Shown one piece after another: positions 44,218 through 51,563 of a stretch of DNA of 64,000 nucleotides. The stretch's first letter is position 1; each line of letters opens with the position of its first letter. Both the position numbers and the translations under genes were made by a program. Under the pieces are notes generated by a model. It was given only the letters and a program-made list of their open reading frames with translations, was not told the origin of the DNA and searched no databases. Source of the DNA: Actinocatenispora comari (GTDB lineage: Bacteria; Actinomycetota; Actinomycetes; Mycobacteriales; Micromonosporaceae). The stretch spans positions 26,834 through 90,833 of the forward strand of contig NZ_BOPO01000124.1 of the NCBI RefSeq assembly GCF_017312725.1. Reading direction: 5' to 3'.

Positions 44218-45561
44218 ATGAACTCGAACGCACGCGCCGCGCTGAGTCGGCGCACCCTGCTCGGCGCGCTGGGGCTCACCGGCGTCGCGGCGATGTCCGG
44301 CTGTGCCGGCAGCTTCCAGCAGACCGCCGGGACGGTGCCCGGCAAGTACGCCAAGCGACAGCACGTGGTGTTCTGGCACTCGTTCGGCGGTACCCCGCTC
44401 GCGGTGCTCACGGAGCTGGTGGCGAAGTTCAACGCCAGCCAGTCCGACATCTACGTGGAGGCCCAGTTCCAGGGCAGCTACGAGATGACGATGCAGAAGC
44501 TCGCCACCGCGATCGTGGCCAAGCAGGTCCCGGACATCTGCGTACTGTCCGAGATCACCTGGCGCAAGATCCACCTGGCCGACGCGCTGGAGCCGTACAA
44601 CGACTTCTTCGACGGCGACGTGCAGCCGGACCAGTTCATCGACCAGTTCATCGACGAGGGCACGGTCCAGGGGAAGCTGTGGTGGCTGCCGTTCGCGCGC
44701 AGCACGCCGATCTTCTACTACAACAAGACGCTGTTCGAGAAGGCCGGGCTGTCCGCGGACGGGCCCGAGTCGTGGGAGCAGTTGCAGGAGTGGGCGCCGG
44801 CCATCATGCGGCAGAAGACCGCCGCGGGGCGCCCGAAGGTGCTGGCACTGGGCAGCACGTACGCCAGCTGGTACCTGCAGAGCAACATCTGGACCTGGGG
44901 CGGCCACTACTCCAACGGCCTGGACGTCAAGTTCGACACGAAGCCGGTACAGGCCGCCGGGCAGTGGATGGTCGACTTCGTCCGCAAGCACCAGGCCGCC
45001 TACCTGTCGCAGAAGCCGGACCAGGACATGGGCAGCGGGATCACCGCCTGCTACCTGTCCTCGACCGGTGGCCTCACCCAGGCCGGCCTGAACGCCAAGG
45101 GTGGCCACTACCAGGTCGGTACCGCGTTCCTGCCGCAGCACGACGGGAACTTCGGCTGCCCGACCGGCGGGTCCGGCATCGGCGTGCTCAAGTACGCGGC
45201 CAAGTCGCGCAAGGAGGCCGCCTGGCAGTTCCTCAAGTTCCTGGCGCAGCCGAAGAACTCGGCGCACTGGACCGTCGGTACCGGCTACCTGCCGGTGGTG
45301 AAGGCGGCCCAGCAGGAGCCGGAGCTGATCAAGGCGACCAAGGACAAGAACTACCTGACCGCGCTGAAGCAGCTGCCGAAGACGCAGCCGCAGGACCTGA
45401 TCCGGCTGATCGTGTCCAGCGCCGGCGACACCATGGACGAGCAGCTGACCAAGCTGTACTCGTCGAACGCGTCGGTGCCGGACGTCTTCGACCGGCTCGA
45501 CAAGAAGCTCGGCTCGCTCGCCGACCTGATCCGCGAAACCTACGACTCGCACTACAAGTGA
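44218..45561 (+). CDS. solute-binding lipoprotein, UgpB-like
   Basis: A 447-residue extracytoplasmic binding protein. A Tat-type signal (SRRTLLGALG) ends at lipobox MSGC with Cys29, so it is a Tat-exported lipoprotein. The mature N-terminus HVVFWHSFGGTPLAVL and the segment WWLPFARSTPIFYYNKTLF resemble glycerol-3-phosphate-binding UgpB proteins; disaccharide binders share the fold. It delivers the ligand to the two upstream permeases. No ATPase follows; the gene ends in a bidirectional hairpin. Confidence 0.9.
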   Translation: MNSNARAALSRRTLLGALGLTGVAAMSGCAGSFQQTAGTVPGKYAKRQHVVFWHSFGGTPLAVLTELVAKFNASQSDIYVEAQFQGSYEMTMQKLATAIVAKQVPDICVLSEITWRKIHLADALEPYNDFFDGDVQPDQFIDQFIDEGTVQGKLWWLPFARSTPIFYYNKTLFEKAGLSADGPESWEQLQEWAPAIMRQKTAAGRPKVLALGSTYASWYLQSNIWTWGGHYSNGLDVKFDTKPVQAAGQWMVDFVRKHQAAYLSQKPDQDMGSGITACYLSSTGGLTQAGLNAKGGHYQVGTAFLPQHDGNFGCPTGGSGIGVLKYAAKSRKEAAWQFLKFLAQPKNSAHWTVGTGYLPVVKAAQQEPELIKATKDKNYLTALKQLPKTQPQDLIRLIVSSAGDTMDEQLTKLYSSNASVPDVFDRLDKKLGSLADLIRETYDSHYK

Positions 45562-45569
45562 CCCCGCGT

Positions 45570-45600
45570 CGCGGTGACCCGGCCCGGCCGGGTCACCGCG
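45570..45600. terminator. bidirectional terminator hairpin
   Basis: Arms 45570-45584 and 45586-45600 are perfect reverse complements (the innermost pairs would open to form the loop), between convergent genes ending at 45561 and 45606. Confidence 0.7.
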
Positions 45601-45605
45601 GCAGG

Positions 45606-47099
45606 TCAGTTGACGTCCCGCATCCGCTTGGTGATCAGCGGCGAGATGAGGTACATGACGACGCCGAGCAGCGCGATCACCCCGCCGACGATGGCGAAGT
45701 AGGCGACCTCGGTGTCCGGGTCGAACACCGGTACGATCTGCGCGCTGATCCCCTGAGCCGCGGCGTCGGACAGGAACCACAGGCTCATCGTCTGCGACGC
45801 GAACGCGACCGGCGCCAGCTTGGTGGTGGCCGACAGCCCGACCGGCGACAGGCACAGTTCGCCGAGGATCACGATCACGAAGCTGCCGACCAGCCAGAAC
45901 GGGCTGGCTGGTACCGACGTCCCGTTGATCAGCCCGGGCCCGGTCATCAGCAGGTACGACAGGCCGGCGAGGAACATGCCGGCGGCGAACTTGCGCGGGG
46001 TACGGGGTTGCCGGTCGCCGAGTTTCGTCCACAGCAACGCGAACAGCGGCGCGAGCAGCACGATCGCCAGCGGGTTGATCGACTGGAACCAGGACGGCGG
46101 GATGTCGAAGCTGCCCAGGTGCAGGTTGGTGCGCTGCTTCGCGAACGTCGCGAGCACCACCGAGCCCTGCTCCTCGATCATCCAGAAGAACATCGACCCG
46201 ACGAACAGCGGGATGTACGCCCGGACCCGGGACCGCTCGTCCGGCGTGGTGCGCGGGCTGCGCAGCATGACCACGAAGTACGCCACCGGCAGCGCGACGG
46301 ACAGCACCGAGATGATGTCGATGACCCAGCCGACGGTGAACACCCCGCCGAGCACCATCCCGCCCAGTACCAGCACGACCACGATCGCGCCGATGCCGAA
46401 CCGGGTGGCGATCGGTCGCCGCTCGGCCGGCGTGATCGGGTTGTGCGCCCTGGTGCCGGCCGTGCCCATCCAGCGGCCGAGGACCACGTAGAGCACCAGC
46501 GCCAGCGCCATGCCGAAGGCGGCGAAGCTGAACCCGGCGTGGTAGTTGTAGCCGTTCGCCAGGGCGCCGACGACGATCGGCGCGATGAACGCGCCGATGT
46601 TGGTGCTCATGTAGAAGATGGAGAAGCCGGCGTCCCGGCGGGCGTCGCGCCGGCTGTAGAGGTCGCCGACGACGTTGGAGATGTTCGGCTTGAGCAGACC
46701 GGTGCCGAGCACGATGAAGATCATCGACAGGTAGAGCGCGACCAAGCCGCCGGTCGGGATGGCCAGGCAGATGTGCCCGCACATGATCAGGCAGCCACCG
46801 ATGAAGATCGACCGGCGGGAGCCGAGCAGCCGGTCGGCGATCCAGCCGCCGATCACGCCGGACATGAACACGGCCGAGCCGTAGATCGACATCAGCGACG
46901 ACGCGGTGCCCTGCGGTATCCCGAGGCCGCCCTTGCTGACCGCGGAGTACATGTAGTAGAGCAGGATCGCGCGCATGCCGTAGTAGCTGACGCGTTCCCA
47001 CAGCTCGGTGAAGAACAGCGTGGCGAGGCCGCGCGGGTGGCCGAAGAAGCCGGACTGCGGTGCGTCCGGTACCGCGTCGTCGTCGACTGCCTGACTCAC
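45606..47099 (-). CDS. POT/PTR-family proton-coupled oligopeptide transporter
   Basis: A 497-residue, 14-helix importer of di- and tripeptides. Helix 1 carries FFTELWERVSYYGMRAILLY, which contains the ExxER proton-coupling motif. Other family marks are GGWIADRLLGSRRSIFIGG, LGTGLLKPNISNVVGDLY (PTR signature 2) and FWMIEEQG in helix 7. The GTG at 47099 is chosen for the GGAAGGGG upstream. It is divergent from the MarR-MFS operon across a 436-base region. Confidence 0.93.
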   Translation of the reverse strand: MSQAVDDDAVPDAPQSGFFGHPRGLATLFFTELWERVSYYGMRAILLYYMYSAVSKGGLGIPQGTASSLMSIYGSAVFMSGVIGGWIADRLLGSRRSIFIGGCLIMCGHICLAIPTGGLVALYLSMIFIVLGTGLLKPNISNVVGDLYSRRDARRDAGFSIFYMSTNIGAFIAPIVVGALANGYNYHAGFSFAAFGMALALVLYVVLGRWMGTAGTRAHNPITPAERRPIATRFGIGAIVVVLVLGGMVLGGVFTVGWVIDIISVLSVALPVAYFVVMLRSPRTTPDERSRVRAYIPLFVGSMFFWMIEEQGSVVLATFAKQRTNLHLGSFDIPPSWFQSINPLAIVLLAPLFALLWTKLGDRQPRTPRKFAAGMFLAGLSYLLMTGPGLINGTSVPASPFWLVGSFVIVILGELCLSPVGLSATTKLAPVAFASQTMSLWFLSDAAAQGISAQIVPVFDPDTEVAYFAIVGGVIALLGVVMYLISPLITKRMRDVN

Positions 47100-47390
47100 C
47101 GTCGCCCCTTCCGTCGGGATCCCCTCAGGCTGCATTGCGCCGGTACCACTTGGTGGGCATTTGCCGCTTTTCCTACCCGTCAATGCGCCGGGCGAACCGT
47201 GCAGCGGGTCGCGCCGGTCCGGGGCGCCGATCGGCGTCGGTCCGACCGCGCCTAGGCTGGGGCCGACCCGTACCGCCGGCGGAGCGCCGCGGTCGGGTCG
47301 CCGCTGTTCGACCCGGCAAGGGGGCCGCGGTCGACCGAAGACGCCGGTCGCGTCACCCTCTCGTCGCCGTACGGGCGATGTGCCGGGCGG

Positions 47391-47460
47391 ATTTGACCGG
47401 CCGGCAAGTAATTGGGTTCTTCGTCACAGCTAATCAACTTGCCTGCCGGGCCGGCAAAAC
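47391..47460. promoter_or_regulatory. operator-like palindromes upstream of the MarR-MFS operon
   Basis: Site A (47391-47413) reads, on the minus strand, ATTACTTGCCGGCCGGTCAA. Site B (about 47437-47458) contains ACTTGCCTGCCGGGCCGGCA. Site A nearly repeats the two sites at 51465-51486 and 51516-51537 beside the TetR gene. The rest of the 436-base gap (47100-47535) shows no convincing gene; promoters for both divergent operons must lie in it. Confidence 0.55.
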
Positions 47461-47535
47461 TGATGCTTGTAGGGAACAACTATCCATCCTCGGTGGGGCC
47501 TGCCCGGCCGTCGGTCGGCAGGCAGCTTGGAGATC

Positions 47536-48063
47536 ATGTCCGGTTCGACGCCGGCGACTCCGCCGGACGAGGAGCTTGCGCTGGCCGACCGCCTCGGCGA
47601 TCAGCTTGTCCGGTTCCTGCGCCTGGTGGGCCGCAACCACACCAACCTGCCCGAGCTGTACCAGGCGGGCATCGAGAAGGTCGGCTACGTGCTGCTGTGG
47701 CGGCTCGCGGCGGACGGACCGCAACGCACCACCGCCCTGGCCGAGGCCGTGCACTCGGACATCTCGACGATCAGCCGGCAGGTCACCGCGCTGGTCAAGC
47801 AGGGCTGGGTGGAACGCACCCCGGATCCGGAGGACGGCCGGGCCTACCTGCTCGCGCCCACCGAGGACGGCCGCCGCGTCTACCGGCGCATCCGGAAGCG
47901 GCGCAACGAACACATGGCCCACGTGCTCGCGGGCTGGGGTGACGAGGACCGGCGCGAGCTGCTGACGCTGCTCGACCGCCTCAACGACGACTTCGAGGAA
48001 TACCTGCTGCGAGTCCACGAGGGCTGCAGCGAGAAACAGCAACGGGGAGAGAAGGTCGGATGA
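47536..48063 (+). CDS. MarR-family transcriptional regulator
   Basis: A 175-residue winged-helix repressor. The DNA-binding region is QRTTALAEAVHSDISTISRQVTALVKQGWVER (given here only as a region, residues about 65-96), followed by the wing PDPEDGRAYLLAPTEDG. Such proteins repress neighbouring efflux genes until a ligand binds. The ATG at 47536 has TTGGAG upstream. The stop overlaps the start of the MFS gene as ATGA, so regulator and pump are translationally coupled. Confidence 0.88.
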   Translation: MSGSTPATPPDEELALADRLGDQLVRFLRLVGRNHTNLPELYQAGIEKVGYVLLWRLAADGPQRTTALAEAVHSDISTISRQVTALVKQGWVERTPDPEDGRAYLLAPTEDGRRVYRRIRKRRNEHMAHVLAGWGDEDRRELLTLLDRLNDDFEEYLLRVHEGCSEKQQRGEKVG

Positions 48064-50696
48064 GTCATACCGCTGCCGCGGCACCGAGCAAGGCGGCTGC
48101 GTCCCCGTCCAACGGCGTGCTGACGCACCGCCAGATCATGACGATCCTGATCGGCCTGATGCTCGGCATGTTCCTCGCCGCGCTCGACCAGACGATCGTC
48201 GGTACCGCCATCCGGAACATCGCGGACGACCTGAAGGGCCTGGACAAGCAGGCCTGGGCGACGACCGCGTACCTGATCACGTCGACGATCGCCACGCCGC
48301 TCTACGGCAAGCTGTCCGACATGTACGGCCGGAAGCCGTTCTTCCTGGCCGCGATCCTGATCTTCATCGCCGGCTCGGTCGCCTGCACGTTCTCCACCTC
48401 GATGTACGAGCTGGCGGCGTTCCGGGCGTTCCAGGGCCTGGGCGGCGGCGGCCTCATGTCGCTCGCGCTGGCGATCATCGGTGACATCGTCGCGCCACGC
48501 GAGCGAGCCAAGTACCAGGGCTACTTCCTCGCCGTGTTCGGCACCTCCAGCGTGCTCGGCCCGGTGCTCGGCGGCGTGCTGTCCGGGCAGAGCTCGATCC
48601 TCGGCCTGACCGGCTGGCGCTGGGTGTTCCTGATCAACGTGCCGATCGCGGCCGTGGCGATGGTCGTGGTGACCAAGGTGCTGAACGTGCCGCACGCGGC
48701 GCACAAGCACAAGATCGACTGGGCCGGCGCGCTGTTCCTGGTGATCGGGCTGGTGCCGCTGCTGGTCGTGGCCGAGCAGGGCCAGTCCTGGGGCTGGACC
48801 TCGACCAAGTCGCTGGCCGCCTACGGCATCGGCGTGATCGGCATCATCGCGTTCATCGTCGCGGAGAAGTTCGCCAAGGACGAGGCGCTGATCCCGCTCC
48901 GGCTGTTCCGGAACCCGGTGATCTCGCTGATGTCGGCCGGCGGCTTCATCGTCGGTATGGCGATGTTCGGCGGCATCGCGATCCTGCCGCAGTACCTGCA
49001 GATCGTGCACGGCGCGTCGGCGACCAAGTCCGGCTTCCTGATGCTGCCGATGGTGCTCGGCATGATGGTCGGCTCGATCCTGTCCGGCCAGATCACCGCC
49101 CGCACCGGCCGGTACAAGATCTTCCCGATCATCGGGACCGCGCTGATGGTCGCCGCGTTGCTGCTGCTGCACACCATCGGCGCCGACACCGCGCTGTGGC
49201 AGGTCAACGTCTTCATGGCGATGCTCGGCCTCGGCCTCGGTAACTGCATGCAGACCCTGACCCTCGCGGTGCAGAACGCCGCGCCGCCGAAGGACATGGG
49301 CGTCTCGTCGGCCACCAGCACGTTCTTCCGCCAGATGGGTGGCACGCTCGGTACCGCGGTGTTCATCTCGGTGCTGTTCAGCACGGTCGGCGACAAGATC
49401 GGCGACGCCTTCAAGGAGAAGTCGATCCAGCACGGCATCGCGCAGGCCGCGCAGGACCCGTCGGTGCTGAAGAACCCGCTGAACGTGGAGCTGCTGAAGC
49501 ACCCGGCGCAGGCGGCGAAGCGGGTGATGAGCGACTCGTCGTTCCTCTCCCACATCGACGACCGGCTGGCCCGCCCGTTCCTGGTCGGGTTCTCCAACTC
49601 GATGGACCTGGTGTTCCTGATCTCCGCCGGTGTCGCGGCGATCGCCTTCGTGCTCTTCCTGTTCACCAAGGAGGTGCCGCTGCGCAGCCAGTCCGGCACC
49701 CAGGCGCGGTTGTCGGCGGAGAGCGCCGACGCGGCAGCCGACCCGGCCGCGATGGTCGCGGCGGAGCCGACCGCGATGGTGGCGGACACCGAGGACTCGG
49801 TGCCGCCCGGTGGCCGGCACGCGGCCACCGCCGAGACCGGCGCGGAGCCACCGGCCGACCAGACCGCGGCGCTGCCGGCGGTCGACCCGACGGCGGAACC
49901 GTCGCCGGCCAACCCGGCCGGGGCGACGCCGGTGATCGGCACGCCGATCCGCGGGTACGTCCGGCAGGCCGGCGGCGCGGTGGTCTCCGACGCCGCGCTG
50001 ACCCTGATCGACCCGGCCGGGCAGCAGATGGGGCGCGGCGTCACGGCCGAGGACGGCGGGTACCAGATCGCCGTCGACCGGCCCGGCAACTACGTGCTGA
50101 TCGCCCGCGCCCGGGCGCACCAGCCGCAGGCCACCATGGTGACGGTGAACGGGAACCCGGTGCAGCTGGACCTGACCCTGGCCGGTTCGGCCGGCCTGGT
50201 CGGTGCGGTCAAGCAGACCGGTGACCACCCGATCCCGGGTGCCGCGGTGATCCTCGCGGACGCCGACGGCAACGTGGTCGGCTCGCAGTCCACCGACGTG
50301 GGCGGCACGTACGAGTTCGTCGAGCTGGTCGCCGGGTCGTACACGCTGGCGGTCAGCGCACCGTCCTACCAGCCGGTGGCGCTGCTGGTCACGGTGCCCG
50401 ACGTGGGCCGGGTCCGGCAGGACATCGAGCTGGCCGGCGGCGCCCAGCTGCGCGGCGTGGCGCGGTCCTCCGACGGCCGGCTGGTGCCCGGTGCCCGGGT
50501 CAGCCTGCGCCGGCCGGACGGGACGGAGATCGCCGCGACGATCACCGACGACGCCGGGCGGTACGCGTTCACCGAAGTGCCGGAGGGCGACTACACGGTC
50601 GTCGCGTCCGGGTACGCGCCGGTGCGCAGCTCGCTGACGCTCAGCATCGGCGACCGGCACGAGCACGACGTCGAGCTGAGCCACTCGACCGACTGA
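48060..50696 (+). CDS. DHA2-family MFS efflux pump with three C-terminal carboxypeptidase-regulatory-like domains
   Basis: An 878-residue protein. Residues 1-545 are a 14-helix drug:proton antiporter (LAALDQTIVGTAIRNI in helix 1; GKLSDMYGRKPFFL motif A; GPVLGGVLSG motif C). A ~75-residue Ala/Pro/Glu-rich linker follows. Then come three ~83-residue beta-sandwich repeats (about 626-710, 711-793, 794-878), each with 'GxVxxxxGxxVxxAxVxLxDxxG ... T...GxYxFxxVxxGxYTLxxxA' character, the carboxypeptidase-regulatory/prealbumin-like fold. Ordinary DHA2 pumps stop at about 500 residues, so the tail is an addition. With 14 helices both ends should face the cytoplasm, putting the beta domains inside, an unusual location for this fold. 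GGGGAGA precedes the ATG. Confidence 0.88.
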   Translation: MSHTAAAAPSKAAASPSNGVLTHRQIMTILIGLMLGMFLAALDQTIVGTAIRNIADDLKGLDKQAWATTAYLITSTIATPLYGKLSDMYGRKPFFLAAILIFIAGSVACTFSTSMYELAAFRAFQGLGGGGLMSLALAIIGDIVAPRERAKYQGYFLAVFGTSSVLGPVLGGVLSGQSSILGLTGWRWVFLINVPIAAVAMVVVTKVLNVPHAAHKHKIDWAGALFLVIGLVPLLVVAEQGQSWGWTSTKSLAAYGIGVIGIIAFIVAEKFAKDEALIPLRLFRNPVISLMSAGGFIVGMAMFGGIAILPQYLQIVHGASATKSGFLMLPMVLGMMVGSILSGQITARTGRYKIFPIIGTALMVAALLLLHTIGADTALWQVNVFMAMLGLGLGNCMQTLTLAVQNAAPPKDMGVSSATSTFFRQMGGTLGTAVFISVLFSTVGDKIGDAFKEKSIQHGIAQAAQDPSVLKNPLNVELLKHPAQAAKRVMSDSSFLSHIDDRLARPFLVGFSNSMDLVFLISAGVAAIAFVLFLFTKEVPLRSQSGTQARLSAESADAAADPAAMVAAEPTAMVADTEDSVPPGGRHAATAETGAEPPADQTAALPAVDPTAEPSPANPAGATPVIGTPIRGYVRQAGGAVVSDAALTLIDPAGQQMGRGVTAEDGGYQIAVDRPGNYVLIARARAHQPQATMVTVNGNPVQLDLTLAGSAGLVGAVKQTGDHPIPGAAVILADADGNVVGSQSTDVGGTYEFVELVAGSYTLAVSAPSYQPVALLVTVPDVGRVRQDIELAGGAQLRGVARSSDGRLVPGARVSLRRPDGTEIAATITDDAGRYAFTEVPEGDYTVVASGYAPVRSSLTLSIGDRHEHDVELSHSTD

Positions 50697-50705
50697 CCGG
50701 TACGG

Positions 50706-50739
50706 CGAGGGCCCGGCGGCAGGTGCCGCCGGGCCCTCG
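50706..50739 (+). terminator. hairpin terminator after the MFS fusion gene
   Basis: A perfect 15-bp stem (50706-50720 with 50725-50739) with an AGGT loop begins 9 bases after the stop. Confidence 0.75.
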
Positions 50740-50806
50740 TGCTGTCCGGGTGCTCGTGCTGTCCGGGGTGCTCGTGCTGTCCGGGTGCTCGTGCTGTCCG
50801 GGTGTC
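50739..50806. repeat. four tandem copies of a 17-bp unit
   Basis: GTGCTGTCCGGGTGCTC is repeated at 50739-50755, 50756-50773 (one extra G), 50774-50790 and 50791-50806 (slightly shortened). It lies between the terminator and the convergent TetR gene. Units abut without spacers. Confidence 0.85.
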
Positions 50807-50827
50807 GGTGCGCCGGTCCGGTGCCGG

Positions 50828-51385
50828 TCAGCCGCGGATGAGGTCGAGGGCGACCTCGACCGCCGCGTCGGCCACCTCGTCGCGGGAGTGCTTGGTGTCG
50901 GACATCGCGACCATGGTGCCGAAGCTGATCGCGAACACCGCGAGCCGGCCACGCAGCTGGTCGGGCAGCGACTGCCCGTCGTCGGTCAGCACCTCGAACA
51001 ACCCGGCCATCCGGTGCTTCATCGTCTCGCCGATCGGCAGGTCGCGCAGCGTCGGCTGGTTCTCGTGCATGAACTGCAGCAGCTTGCGGTTGCCGCGCAT
51101 CAGGCCGGAGTAGCGCCGGATCACCTCGCGCCGGGTCTCCACCGTCGGCGGCTGGCTGCGCGCCCACTCGATCAGCTCGTCGATCTGCTCGGCAGAGTCG
51201 GTGAAGATGCTGACCAGGATGTCTTCCTTGGTCTTGAAGTGGTAGTAGAGCGCGGCCTTGGTGACGCCGAGCTTCTCGGCGATCTCGCGTAGCGCGGTCT
51301 TCTCGTACCCGTGCTCGGCGAACAGGTCGAGCGCGACCTGCTGGATGCGTGCCCTGGTGTCGCGGGGGCGTTCCCGGGTCGTCAT
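50828..51385 (-). CDS. TetR-family transcriptional regulator
   Basis: A 185-residue repressor. The N-terminal helix-turn-helix is typical (ALREIAEKLGVTKAALYYHF near 31-50, then KTKEDIL). The C-terminal helical ligand domain is of the AcrR/TetR_C type. It is divergent from the MFS pump at 51564 with a 178-base regulatory region holding paired inverted sites, and should repress itself and the pump. The same site upstream of the MarR-MFS operon suggests a wider regulon. ATG at 51385. Confidence 0.9.
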   Translation of the reverse strand: MTTRERPRDTRARIQQVALDLFAEHGYEKTALREIAEKLGVTKAALYYHFKTKEDILVSIFTDSAEQIDELIEWARSQPPTVETRREVIRRYSGLMRGNRKLLQFMHENQPTLRDLPIGETMKHRMAGLFEVLTDDGQSLPDQLRGRLAVFAISFGTMVAMSDTKHSRDEVADAAVEVALDLIRG

Positions 51386-51464
51386 CGCCGCTCCCCGCTT
51401 CGGTGGGTCTCGGACACACGCTGCGCCGTGCTCATGGTTCTGGTGCGCTCCTCGTCACTCGCCG

Positions 51465-51537
51465 ACTTACTTGACGGCCGGCTAGTAGCGAGTCTACCTT
51501 ACGACAGGTAAGGAAACTAGCCGGCCGGCAAGTAAAT
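51465..51537. promoter_or_regulatory. divergent promoter with two inverted operator copies for TetR and the MFS pump
   Basis: Site C (51465-51486) reads ACTTACTTGACGGCCGGCTA on the plus strand. Site D (51516-51537) reads ATTTACTTGCCGGCCGGCTA on the minus strand; the two face each other. Between them CCTTAC (51497-51502) and GTAAGG (51508-51513) form another inverted repeat. TTGACG (51471-51476) and TACCTT (51495-51500), spaced 18 bp, make the pump's promoter, and its -35 lies inside site C, fitting repression. Confidence 0.65.
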
Positions 51538-51563
51538 TGCTGGCCTCTGAGAGGAGCGTACCC

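Noticed and set aside
47151..47433. A 90-codon open frame upstream of the MarR gene
   Set aside because: No ribosome site, composition unlike the real genes, and it covers the probable promoter and operator region.
50739..50806. CRISPR array
   Set aside because: The 17-bp units abut without spacers and there are no cas genes in the window. The same reasoning excludes the tracts at 53461-53800 and 38273-38321.
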